A program made the translations under genes and the position numbers. From Ruthenibacterium lactatiformans (GTDB lineage Bacteria; Bacillota; Clostridia; Oscillospirales; Ruminococcaceae), in NCBI RefSeq assembly GCF_000949455.1, contig NZ_JXXK01000004.1:1-64000 (forward strand): a stretch of 64,000 bases of DNA, read 5' to 3'. Below, piece by piece: positions 7,838 through 15,542 of this stretch. Numbering within the stretch: the first letter of the stretch is position 1; each line of letters begins with the position of its first letter. The notes under the pieces were generated by a model. The model ran no database searches. It saw only the letters and a program-made list of their open reading frames with translations, and was not told the origin of the DNA.

Positions 7838-8104
7838 TTATTTAAGCAGCAACAAATTAGTTTGTTCCAAAATGTCTGTTTTAGAAATATCATATGGCAT
7901 TGGGTCAACGTCCTCAAAGCAATCATTCGATGCATATGAACGATTATCAGTCCACTCTAATATCCACCAGCTTTGAAGAGTGGTAACTTTGAAAAAATCA
8001 CCATTCAATGTCCAACATTTACCAGATGGCTGTAGTTCAATTTTATTAGCACCAAGTTCCAAAAAGCGTTTTTCACAAATCCTTTTGATTTCATCTTGAG
8101 TCAT
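7838..8104 (-). CDS. orphan small soluble protein, unknown
   Basis: 88 residues from the ATG at 8104, preceded by AAAGGCGGTGG; the frame extends upstream without support. It starts MTQDEIKRICEKRF and has a Trp-rich middle (SWWILEWTDN) and an acidic stretch CFEDVDPMPYDI. There is no signal peptide or membrane helix. The base composition is strikingly AT-rich against its neighbours, so it probably came in by transfer. Size, acidity and isolation resemble stand-alone immunity-type proteins, but no family match was made by eye. Confidence 0.55.
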   Translation of the reverse strand: MTQDEIKRICEKRFLELGANKIELQPSGKCWTLNGDFFKVTTLQSWWILEWTDNRSYASNDCFEDVDPMPYDISKTDILEQTNLLLLK

Positions 8105-8244
8105 GCAACCACCGCCTTTACAAATTCTTATTTGTTTGATTGGAATGCAGCATGCATAATGGCATTTCTTTCTATCTGCCCATATCACTTTATGTCACCA
8201 TAGAAAATTCAGACACCATTCTGGCGCCAAAGCGCAAAACCGCC

Positions 8245-8544
8245 TTACTCTTCCTCCGCCGTTATTTTTCCGCGCATGATACGGCTGGCAGCACATACCA
8301 CGTTCGCGGCCGCAAGCGCGCCCACGGCATACGCCGCGGCGACAAAGGCGTTCAAAAAACGCTCCCGGGACCAAAAATCGCCCAAAAGATGGTCGCTGAA
8401 CAGCAGCGGCGCCAGCACACCGCGCACCGAAATACCGTCATTAATCTCCGGCACAAGGCTGGCGAAGAAATTGTATCCCAGATCCGCCGCGGCCAGCACG
8501 GCCAGAACCAGTGCGCACAGCAGGACGGCCTGCAATTTTTTCAT
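8245..8544 (-). CDS. two-helix membrane protein, unknown
   Basis: 99 residues, starting at ATG 8544, one base after the stop of the exporter subunit, with GGGAGAG upstream. A signal-like first helix (AVLLCALVLAVLAAA) and a second near AFVAAAYAVGALAAANVV flank an 45-residue polar region. The C-terminus is charged. It is the last gene of the leftward run and co-transcribed with the YjjB/YjjP-type pair; its role is unknown. Confidence 0.6.
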   Translation of the reverse strand: MKKLQAVLLCALVLAVLAAADLGYNFFASLVPEINDGISVRGVLAPLLFSDHLLGDFWSRERFLNAFVAAAYAVGALAAANVVCAASRIMRGKITAEEE

Positions 8545-8545
8545 C

Positions 8546-9013
8546 TCATCGCTCTCCCTTTTTCTTCCCGGCACACGGCGCGAACGCCTCGAACAGCCGC
8601 CCCGGCAAAGCCAGAACCAGCACGATGCCCACGGCCAGGGCCACGGCGATCTTGAACGTCTCCACACCTTTGGCCACGGCCATGGCGTTGTCGCCCATGA
8701 TGAAATAATAGGCGGTATAGTAAATGCCCGCGCCGGGCACCAGCGCGAAGATGCCGCTGATGAGGAACACTGTGGCCGGGCACCGCCGCACCACTGAAAA
8801 CACCCGGGAAAGCAGCGCCAGCATCAATGAGGCCAGCAGCGAGGCCACGGCCACCGAGGGCTGCCATTGCAGGTACAGCCAATAGCAGCCCCAGCCCACG
8901 GCGCCCGTCACGCCCGCCCAGACAAATTCCCGGGGCGGCGCGTTTACCAGAACGGCAAAACCCACCGTCGCCCCGAAGGCTGCGGCAAGCTGCACCAGAA
9001 GCTCCCATATCAT
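8546..9013 (-). CDS. threonine/serine exporter family small subunit (YjjB-like)
   Basis: 155 residues with four or five membrane helices, matching the ThrE_2/YjjB half of the split ThrE exporter. Family features are FGATVGFAVLVNAPPREF near the start and the conserved PGAGIYYTAYYFIMGD. YjjB works with YjjP; together they equal one full ThrE carrier and export dicarboxylates in E. coli or Thr/Ser in corynebacteria. It overlaps the yjjP-like gene by 4 bp (ATGA). The true substrate here is unknown. Confidence 0.85.
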   Translation of the reverse strand: MIWELLVQLAAAFGATVGFAVLVNAPPREFVWAGVTGAVGWGCYWLYLQWQPSVAVASLLASLMLALLSRVFSVVRRCPATVFLISGIFALVPGAGIYYTAYYFIMGDNAMAVAKGVETFKIAVALAVGIVLVLALPGRLFEAFAPCAGKKKGER

Positions 9014-9801
9014 ATCGTCACCCCCGGCAGCAGAGCCGCGCCCTTGAGCACCAGGCCCACGCCCAGCGCGATACCCGCCGCAATGAGCACCGCGTCGATG
9101 GCGCGAATGGTACCCGAGAGGTAATCGCAGTTGGCCACGTCGCGGATGCCGTTTGTCAGCGCGACGCCCGGCACCAGCGGGATGATGCCCCCGATGATGA
9201 CCTTATCCAGGCTGCACGCAACGCCCGCCAGCCCCAGCGCCTGCACACAGGCAAGGCTGACCAGCGCCACCACGCCCGCCGAAAGCATGTTGGAGACCAG
9301 CTTGTTCAGCGGCGTGCGCGCGCGCGCCAGCGCGCGGGTGAACAGCCCCACGGCAAAGCCCGGCGCCAGCGCCGTGAATGCGTCCACGGCCGAGCCGCCG
9401 AACAGATAGCAAAAGCACGCGGCGGAAAAGGCCGAGGCCGACACCATCAGCCAGCCCGGCAGCCCACGTGTGGCGCGGATCTGTGCAAGCCGCGCAAAGG
9501 CTTCCTCCAGCGGCACGCGCCCTGCCACGATCTCCCGCGAGAGCGCGTTCACCGCCGAAATGCGGCCCAAATTCATCTCCACGCGCGGCGTGCTGCGCAC
9601 CGCCGCGCTCTGCACCGCACCGCCGTCCTCCATCGAGGCGAACAGCCCATTGGTAAGTACATATACATGAAAGCTGCGCGCGCCGTAGCTGCGCGCGATG
9701 ATCTCCATCGTCTGCTGCACGCGGTAAATTTCCGCGCCGTTGGCCAGCAGCGTTTCGCCCGCGTCCACGCAAAGGTCCAAAATGCGCCTCTGTCCCTCCA
9801 T
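9010..9801 (-). CDS. threonine/serine exporter family large subunit (YjjP-like)
   Basis: 263 residues from ATG 9801, which overlaps the previous stop (TGATG). The longer frame upstream belongs to another gene's shadow. The cytoplasmic N-terminal part has LCVDAGETLLANGAEIYRVQ, a hallmark of the family. Five hydrophobic segments follow, with PLVPGVALTNGIRD containing the conserved motif. It forms the exporter with the adjacent YjjB-like protein. Confidence 0.88.
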   Translation of the reverse strand: MEGQRRILDLCVDAGETLLANGAEIYRVQQTMEIIARSYGARSFHVYVLTNGLFASMEDGGAVQSAAVRSTPRVEMNLGRISAVNALSREIVAGRVPLEEAFARLAQIRATRGLPGWLMVSASAFSAACFCYLFGGSAVDAFTALAPGFAVGLFTRALARARTPLNKLVSNMLSAGVVALVSLACVQALGLAGVACSLDKVIIGGIIPLVPGVALTNGIRDVANCDYLSGTIRAIDAVLIAAGIALGVGLVLKGAALLPGVTI

Positions 9802-10391
9802 CAGCGCCCCGCCTCCGTATTGGTGATGAAATATTCCTTCAGGCTGGGCGTGATGGTGAGGGAGTCCAGCTGCGGATACAGCATGTTGAAATCCAGCTTC
9901 ACCTTGTCTTTCGCGCCCCTGCACCCCAGGTCCAGCGTGCGCAGCGCGCACAGCCCCCGCAGGGGCGCAAGGCTCTCCAGCTTTACGGCGCTCCAGGCGC
10001 TGTACTGCAAAAACAGGTGCTCCAGCGCCGCAGCGCCGTCCAGCCCGCTGATGTCCCGCAGCTTTTTGCAGTCCGTCACAGCAAGGCCCCGCAGCGCGGG
10101 CGTGCGCGCGGTATCCCACAGCGCGGCCACCGCCGGGCAGCGGCGCACATACACCCATTCCAGCGCGGGAAAATTTTCAAGGAAGGAAAGGCTCTGCAGC
10201 TCCGGACAGCTTTCGATGAGCACCGTCCGCAGCGCGTCTGGCTCCGGCACGGCCTCAAGCGCGGCGCGCAGGCCCGCGGCGGGCACATTCTCCAGCACCA
10301 GCGCGCAGCCGTCATCCGTCGTGCCGTCCAGCGCAAGGCTGTAAAAGCCATGGTATTGCTCCAGTATTTCGGGCGAGACATGCAGCGCCAT
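9801..10391 (-). CDS. leucine-rich-repeat-like protein
   Basis: 196 residues, soluble, no signal peptide. From about residue 50 on it shows irregular leucine-rich repeats: LRTVLIESCPELQSLSFLEN, LEWVYVRRCPAVAAL, LRGLAVTDCKKLRDISGL, LRTLDLGC and LDSLTITP. It sits between a GNAT gene (stop 4 bp upstream) and the YjjP-like gene (1-bp overlap), so it is translated as part of that unit. Such cytoplasmic repeats usually bind proteins; the partner is unknown. Confidence 0.6.
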   Translation of the reverse strand: MALHVSPEILEQYHGFYSLALDGTTDDGCALVLENVPAAGLRAALEAVPEPDALRTVLIESCPELQSLSFLENFPALEWVYVRRCPAVAALWDTARTPALRGLAVTDCKKLRDISGLDGAAALEHLFLQYSAWSAVKLESLAPLRGLCALRTLDLGCRGAKDKVKLDFNMLYPQLDSLTITPSLKEYFITNTEAGR

Positions 10392-10395
10392 GCTC

Positions 10396-11181
10396 TTACT
10401 CCTTCGCTTCGGTGTAAAGATCGGGCAGGCCGCCCTTGAACGCGCGGTATTCCCGCACCGGCGTACCGCGGAAGCCCAGCTTCTCGTACAGACGGATGGC
10501 CGCCGGGTCGTCGGCGTAGAGGAACACGTCGGTATACCCCATATCCGGGTTGCGTGCAAAGCCCAGCATCGCCAGCACCGCCGCGGCCGCGTAGCCCTGG
10601 CCGCGGAAATTTTCGGCCGTATATACGTCCGACAGATAAAACGCACTGCCGTACCCCTCGCCCACGCAGAAGCTGACGGGGATCTCAGCGCGGTTGTATG
10701 CAAACGAAACGCGCGCGCCCGCGCCCAGCTGCTTGTCGATGAGCCGCAGGCCAAAGTCCTTTTCGCCGCAGCTCTCCGTCACAAGCTGCGCCGCCGCTCC
10801 TGTCAGGGGCGCGCCTGCAAAGATCTGCACCGGACATTTGTGCACCAGCAGCTCGGGGCTTGTATGCGTCAGCAGCATCATACGCTGGCATTCAAAGGTG
10901 TGGACGGCATAGCCGTGCGCCTCAAAAAAAGCGCGGCTCTCCTCCAGCGTCACGCTGTCGGGCTTGGAATAGAATTTTGGCGTGACGTCAAGGCCCTCAT
11001 AGTAGCTTTCCACAGCCGCAAGGCTCTGCTCGGCCTCCTCCATGCGCTTGAGCACGGCATAGTTGGAGTCAAAGCTCTCGGGATTTTCCCTGTCGCGGAA
11101 CGCGCGGTAAAACGGCGTTTCGGTATATTCCAGATAGCGCTTGGCGCAGTGTATCTCGTGTTTTTCGCTTGGTGTCGCCAT
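10396..11181 (-). CDS. GNAT family N-acetyltransferase
   Basis: 261 residues. The C-terminal half is a GNAT domain: YLSDVYTAENFRGQGYAAAAV carries the acetyl-CoA pyrophosphate-binding RGQGYA motif, and AIRLYEKLGF is the usual last motif. The N-terminal 110 residues are an extra helical domain. It starts 11 bp after the legF-like gene. The legionaminate pathway needs an N-acetyltransferase for the 4-amino sugar, and no LegH/PglD left-handed-helix enzyme is in the window, so this GNAT is a candidate by position only. Confidence 0.8.
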   Translation of the reverse strand: MATPSEKHEIHCAKRYLEYTETPFYRAFRDRENPESFDSNYAVLKRMEEAEQSLAAVESYYEGLDVTPKFYSKPDSVTLEESRAFFEAHGYAVHTFECQRMMLLTHTSPELLVHKCPVQIFAGAPLTGAAAQLVTESCGEKDFGLRLIDKQLGAGARVSFAYNRAEIPVSFCVGEGYGSAFYLSDVYTAENFRGQGYAAAAVLAMLGFARNPDMGYTDVFLYADDPAAIRLYEKLGFRGTPVREYRAFKGGLPDLYTEAKE

Positions 11182-11192
11182 AGTTTCCCAGT

Positions 11193-11960
11193 CTACTTTC
11201 TGATATTATTTTGAATGGCCCCGAACGCGGGGTAGGTGGCATACAAATAATGGGCGATGGCCTCCATCAACAGGTAGTCCTCTTCGGAATCGATGTCGAT
11301 GATGCCGGTGTCGAACATCTGGTACATGCCGCATTTGCCGTCCCAGACAAAGCCCGTGGTGTTCTCGATGAGGAAGCGCCGCTCGAACACATAAATGGAC
11401 GCGTTGATGTCGAACACAGGCGGCGTCTGCTGGCGCGCGGTATTGTGGTGGTCGATGACCTTCTCCACATGGTCTCCCGCGAGCTTTGCCATATTCATGT
11501 ACGGTGTGCGGCGGCTGGGCGTGACGGAAAAAATCAGGTCCAGGTCCGGCCGGGATGCCTTCACCTCATACGCGCCCTCAATATCGCCCGTCTGGCGCAG
11601 AGGGCTGGTGATATCCAGGTCGATGAGAGTATCGTATTCGTATCCCTTTTTCTGCTCCATCTGCCGCAGGCTGTACTGGTACACGGGCATTTTTGGCACG
11701 ATGTCGCCGCACAGCTCCTCGGGGCGCGGCAGCACCGTCACCTCGGGATATTTTTTGGTGATAACGTCGATGAGCAGCCCGCTGTCTGTGTTCAGGCACA
11801 CGTCGACGGCAAGGTCCGGCCTGCTCCGGATGAACAGCTCCGCCGCAGAAAGGCTGTAATACGAGAGCGGGTGGCCGTCGAAGATCTTCAGGTTCTTATT
11901 TTTAAACCCCTTGCTGCCCGCGCGGCCGCAAATGGTGATGAGCACACGCTTTTGTTCCAT
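11193..11960 (-). CDS. legF: CMP-N-acylneuraminate/legionaminate cytidylyltransferase
   Basis: 255 residues. It activates a nonulosonic acid with CTP. The N-terminal nucleotide-binding loop reads ICGRAGSKGFKNKN, and DTLIDLDITSPLRQTGDIEGA matches the conserved metal-binding region of the NeuA/PseF/LegF family. It ends the sugar-acid part of a leftward operon containing legI-, legG- and ptmE-like genes. Sialic, pseudaminic and legionaminic acid synthetases cannot be separated by eye. The neighbours favour legionaminic acid. Confidence 0.85.
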   Translation of the reverse strand: MEQKRVLITICGRAGSKGFKNKNLKIFDGHPLSYYSLSAAELFIRSRPDLAVDVCLNTDSGLLIDVITKKYPEVTVLPRPEELCGDIVPKMPVYQYSLRQMEQKKGYEYDTLIDLDITSPLRQTGDIEGAYEVKASRPDLDLIFSVTPSRRTPYMNMAKLAGDHVEKVIDHHNTARQQTPPVFDINASIYVFERRFLIENTTGFVWDGKCGMYQMFDTGIIDIDSEEDYLLMEAIAHYLYATYPAFGAIQNNIRK

Positions 11961-11964
11961 ACTT

Positions 11965-12891
11965 TTACAGTTCCCCCAATGTGAGTTTTAATACGTCAAG
12001 CGCGGTCTCGGGCGTGTTCACGCTGGGTCCCGCGCCGCTTTGGGCGTAATCCAGAAAATAGGCCATCTCCCGCAGATAACGCTCGTTCACAGGCTCTGCG
12101 TAATTCTGCACCGTGCCGTCCTCCAGCGTCAGCGTGCCCGCACCGAAATCCGCCGTGACCGTGCCGTTTTTGCACAAGAGTTCGATACTGCGCCGGTATT
12201 CCCGGCCGAAGTAATCCAGGTGCACCTCGCACAGCAGCGTGGGGTATTGGGCTATATAGACGGAAAGGTCGTCCGAATCGATCTCCAGATGGCTGTACGT
12301 CCCTTTAAAATTATACATCTTTTCCGGCTTGCCGAAAAGCTCCACCAGATAATCCCATTCATGGATGAGGTCGATGGTGACGCCGCCGCCCATGTCCTTG
12401 TGGGCGGAATACACGGTGCGGTAATCCACGCCGGGCCTCCAGCCGGGCAGGTAGGACGAGCACAGCACCCGGGCCGAATACACCGACAGCGCCGGCAGCG
12501 CCTTCTTGAGGGCCAGCATCGTGCCGCACCAGCGCATGGGGGCGGCCACATAGGCCTTCTGCCCCGGGGCCAGGCAGTCCGCAAGGGCCCGGTCCGTGCG
12601 TTCAAAGATCGGCTTTTCTATAAAAAGAGTATCCGCTTTGCCCCGCAGATTTTGTAACATCCCGAAATGCAGGTGCGTCGGGTTCGTGATGAACGCCGCA
12701 TCATAGCGGGCGTGTTCGGGCAGGGATGTGAATTCGCCCGCCAGCAGCGCGCGCGTTTCCTCCGGAAGCGCACGGGCCGAGGAGCGAAGCGCCCACGCGC
12801 GCACCGGAATGTCCTTTTGCGCCGCCACCGCGTGCAGGTTTTTCAAATGCCGCGTGCCGATGCTGCCCAGCCCTACAAACAATACGTCCAT
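11965..12891 (-). CDS. Gfo/Idh/MocA family oxidoreductase 1
   Basis: 308 residues. The N-terminal Rossmann fold has GLGSIGTRHLKNL for NAD(P) binding, and FIEKPIFERT carries the EKP motif typical of the family. The C-terminal domain has GGGVTIDLIHEWDYL, the usual catalytic His region. It lies between the CMP-sugar synthetase and a second family member, 3-4 bp apart. Such dehydrogenases frequently accompany nonulosonic acid genes and probably redox-modify a sugar. The substrate is unknown. Confidence 0.85.
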   Translation of the reverse strand: MDVLFVGLGSIGTRHLKNLHAVAAQKDIPVRAWALRSSARALPEETRALLAGEFTSLPEHARYDAAFITNPTHLHFGMLQNLRGKADTLFIEKPIFERTDRALADCLAPGQKAYVAAPMRWCGTMLALKKALPALSVYSARVLCSSYLPGWRPGVDYRTVYSAHKDMGGGVTIDLIHEWDYLVELFGKPEKMYNFKGTYSHLEIDSDDLSVYIAQYPTLLCEVHLDYFGREYRRSIELLCKNGTVTADFGAGTLTLEDGTVQNYAEPVNERYLREMAYFLDYAQSGAGPSVNTPETALDVLKLTLGEL

Positions 12892-12894
12892 GCC

Positions 12895-13872
12895 TTACGC
12901 CCCCTCGATGCGTTCGATGAGCGCGATGGCCTCTTTGTCCTTTTCAAAGGACCACCGGGGCTGTTCCCGCCCGGCCAGCACGCCGAAAAAGTTCGTTATT
13001 TCATCTACATAAGCGTTCTCCACAATATTGTCGCTGTACCGCGCATCATGCTCGAAGCTGCCGTAGGTGTCCACAAATTCCTTCTCCCTGGTTTCGGCGT
13101 TGTAGCTGTACAGCGCCCTGGGGTTGCCCTCCCAGAACAGGTGCAGCCCTTCGCCGAATACCTCAAAGTTCCGCACGGCTTTGGGGCTGACGACATCCGC
13201 CGCCAAAAGGCCCTTGGTCCCGTTCTCGTGGCGCAGCGTGACGAAATAGCTGTCCGGATAATCGATTTCCAGACCGCTGAGCTTGTCCTTTTCCGCATAG
13301 ACGTGCTTCACCGGACCGAAAGCGTCCAGCAGCCAGGGCAGATCGATGCCGAAGATCTCCCGCACGCCCCCCGTGCGCCGGTCGCCCACAAAAAAGTTTT
13401 TATAATTTTCCCACGGGTGCCAGTCCGGCAGATACTGCCCGATGTGGTAGATGTAATTGACGGGCTTTGCAAACGCCGCCACCCGGCGCTTGATGTACTG
13501 CGTCTCGGCGCGGTAGAGCATGGTGCTGCTCAAAAACAGCGGCAGGCCCTTCTGCGCGGCTTTTGCAATGAGCGCGTCGTAGCCGTCGTCCACCAGGTTC
13601 AGCTCGGTGAATACAGGCAGGCCCGCGTCCAGCAGCTCGCCGATGATGCCCGCGTGGGTAAGGGGCGCGGTACACACGAACGCCGCGTCAAAGCGCCGCG
13701 CCGCCACCGCCGCCGCGATGCTCTCATACGGCTCGATGCCCAAAGCCCGCGCTTCTTCCCTGCGCGCGGGGGCGAAATCCACGCCCGCCAACGCCGCCGA
13801 CGGCTCCACGCCCCGGATGAGGCGCGCACGGCGTTTGCCCATGCTGCCCAGACCTACGACCAAAAGTTCCAT
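12895..13872 (-). CDS. Gfo/Idh/MocA family oxidoreductase 2
   Basis: 325 residues from ATG 13872 behind GGGGAGG. The NAD(P) loop GLGSMGKRRARL is present, but the EKP motif of its neighbour is replaced by FTELNLVDDGYDAL, so the usual catalytic Lys is missing at that point. Later segments (YHIGQYLPDWHPWENY, GVREIFGIDLPWLLDAFG) keep the fold. It may be a divergent dehydrogenase or have another chemistry. Translation is nearly coupled to oxidoreductase 1. Confidence 0.8.
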   Translation of the reverse strand: MELLVVGLGSMGKRRARLIRGVEPSAALAGVDFAPARREEARALGIEPYESIAAAVAARRFDAAFVCTAPLTHAGIIGELLDAGLPVFTELNLVDDGYDALIAKAAQKGLPLFLSSTMLYRAETQYIKRRVAAFAKPVNYIYHIGQYLPDWHPWENYKNFFVGDRRTGGVREIFGIDLPWLLDAFGPVKHVYAEKDKLSGLEIDYPDSYFVTLRHENGTKGLLAADVVSPKAVRNFEVFGEGLHLFWEGNPRALYSYNAETREKEFVDTYGSFEHDARYSDNIVENAYVDEITNFFGVLAGREQPRWSFEKDKEAIALIERIEGA

Positions 13873-13989
13873 ATCATTTCCTCCCCGTGCCGCGCAGTGC
13901 ACAGCTCTCTTTTCAATATCGGTGTATCGCTTCCGGGAGCAAACCCCGCATGGACCCTTTTACCGACCCGCCGCCTCGGGGCGTTCCGT

Positions 13990-14280
13990 TTATGCCCCCG
14001 CCGTCCATGCGGGAAAACAGGCCCAAACGCACAGTCCCAGCACCACGACCAGCGTCCCGGCGAAAACGAGGATGCGCCGCGGGCGCTTTCGCCGCGCGAA
14101 AACCAGCAGCACAAGCTGCACCAGCAGCACCGCCGCAAACAGAGGCAGCGCCGTGCGCACCACGCGCAGGGCTGTATCCAGCGCGCCGTCCCAGTAAGCG
14201 GGCACCAAGGTGTTCAGCTGTCCCAGCGCCGTCAGCGCCGTTTTCCACATCTCGCGGAAGGAATCCGCCAATCCGCTCAT
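13990..14280 (-). CDS. small two-helix membrane protein in the sugar operon
   Basis: 96 residues starting at ATG 14280, overlapping the legG-like stop by 4 bp (ATGA), so translation is coupled. A 40-residue amphipathic N-terminus is followed by helices LPLFAAVLLVQLVLLVFA and ILVFAGTLVVVLGLCVWA, separated by RRKRPRR. No family was recognised. Position inside the nonulosonate operon suggests a role in membrane association of the pathway, but this is only inference. Confidence 0.6.
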   Translation of the reverse strand: MSGLADSFREMWKTALTALGQLNTLVPAYWDGALDTALRVVRTALPLFAAVLLVQLVLLVFARRKRPRRILVFAGTLVVVLGLCVWACFPAWTAGA

Positions 14281-15476
14281 CGGCTGCCCTCCTTTTCCCA
14301 CCCCGGCACGGGGCCGTCGTAAAACAGCTTGGGCTTTCCAAGCGACGGGCTCTGCACGAACGCCTCCAGCCGCCGCACGATGCGCCCGCTGGTGTCGCCG
14401 CCGTTGTAAGGGCTTTTCGCTTGCCGGGCCTGCGCGGCAAAGGCGGGCGAAAGCGCCTTTTGCAGCGCCGCATACACAGACGCCTCGTCCGCCGCGCAGC
14501 AGATGATATTGGCGCTGAGCAGCCGCCCCTTCTGCCTGTCGCCCACGTTGACGCAGGGCACGCCCAGCGAGGGCGTTTCCACTACGCCGGAGGACGAGTT
14601 GCCCGCCACCACGGCGCAGTATTTCATGGCCGAAAGGTACCGCAGTACGCCCATGCTGGTAAAGGCGACATACTGTCCGGGGCGCGCCGCGCACACCGCG
14701 TCGATCCGCGCGTTGATGTCGGCGCCGCCCGCATCCGCGTTGGCTTTGGTAAATACGGCGGCCAGCCCGCAGCGCTCCAGCGCGGCGCACAATGCGTCGA
14801 ACTGCGCCGCCGGGGACGCGCCGCCCGCTGTTTCGGGGTGGTAGGTCACCAGCGCATACGGGCGCTCCAGCCCGAAGCCGATGCTTTCGGCCAGCGCCGC
14901 GCGGGACAAAAGCGGCAGGCTGCGCAGGTTCTCGTCCCCCAGGCCGCCCACATTCTCCACCGCGGCCGGGTCCTCCCCCATGCGGATGAGCCTCCGGGCG
15001 TAAACTTCACAGGACGGAAAGTGCAGGGACGCCATCTTCGTCAGGCAGTGGCGGAACCAGTCGTCCGCCGCGCCCGCCGTCACGTCACCGCCGCTGATGT
15101 GCGCCAGCGGGATCTCCAGCAGCGCGGCCGCCGCGCCCGCGGCAAATATCTCATACCGGTCCCCCAGCACAAGCACCGCGTCGGGACGGTTTTGGCTGAA
15201 ATAATCGGTAAAGCGCTCCATCGTATAGCTGACGGTGCGCGCAGTAGCCAGCGGAGAGCCGGTGCCGAACTTCAGGATGGGGATGCGCGCCGCGATGGGC
15301 ATGCCGTCGGCTTCGATCTCGCTGACGGTGTTGCCGAACTCCGGCGCAAGATGCGCGCCCGTCACCACAAGGCGCGGCTCGATGACGTCGCTTTGCAGCA
15401 GCTTTTGCAGCACAGGCCGAAGAAGGCCGTATTCGGCGCGCGTGCCGGTGACGACGCACAGGCTTTTTTTCGTCAT
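14277..15476 (-). CDS. legG: hydrolysing UDP/GDP-N-acetyl sugar 2-epimerase (LegG/NeuC family)
   Basis: 399 residues. It releases the nucleotide and inverts C2 to give a ManNAc-type six-carbon sugar for the nonulosonate synthase. Typical blocks are VVTGTRAEYGLLRPVL at the N-terminus, VVTGAHLAPEFGNTVSEIE, VLVLGDRYEIFAA, and GNSSSGVVETPSLGVPCVN in the second GT-B-like domain. NeuC (UDP-GlcNAc) and LegG (GDP-diNAcBac) share these. Co-location with ptmE-, legB- and legC-like genes favours LegG. It starts 66 bp after the synthase gene. Confidence 0.88.
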   Translation of the reverse strand: MTKKSLCVVTGTRAEYGLLRPVLQKLLQSDVIEPRLVVTGAHLAPEFGNTVSEIEADGMPIAARIPILKFGTGSPLATARTVSYTMERFTDYFSQNRPDAVLVLGDRYEIFAAGAAAALLEIPLAHISGGDVTAGAADDWFRHCLTKMASLHFPSCEVYARRLIRMGEDPAAVENVGGLGDENLRSLPLLSRAALAESIGFGLERPYALVTYHPETAGGASPAAQFDALCAALERCGLAAVFTKANADAGGADINARIDAVCAARPGQYVAFTSMGVLRYLSAMKYCAVVAGNSSSGVVETPSLGVPCVNVGDRQKGRLLSANIICCAADEASVYAALQKALSPAFAAQARQAKSPYNGGDTSGRIVRRLEAFVQSPSLGKPKLFYDGPVPGWEKEGSR

Positions 15477-15542
15477 CTGAATCCCTCCCGGTTTATGAAA
15501 TAAAAGCTTCCGCGCCTCGTCGGCGGAGTCCTCTCTTTTCGC

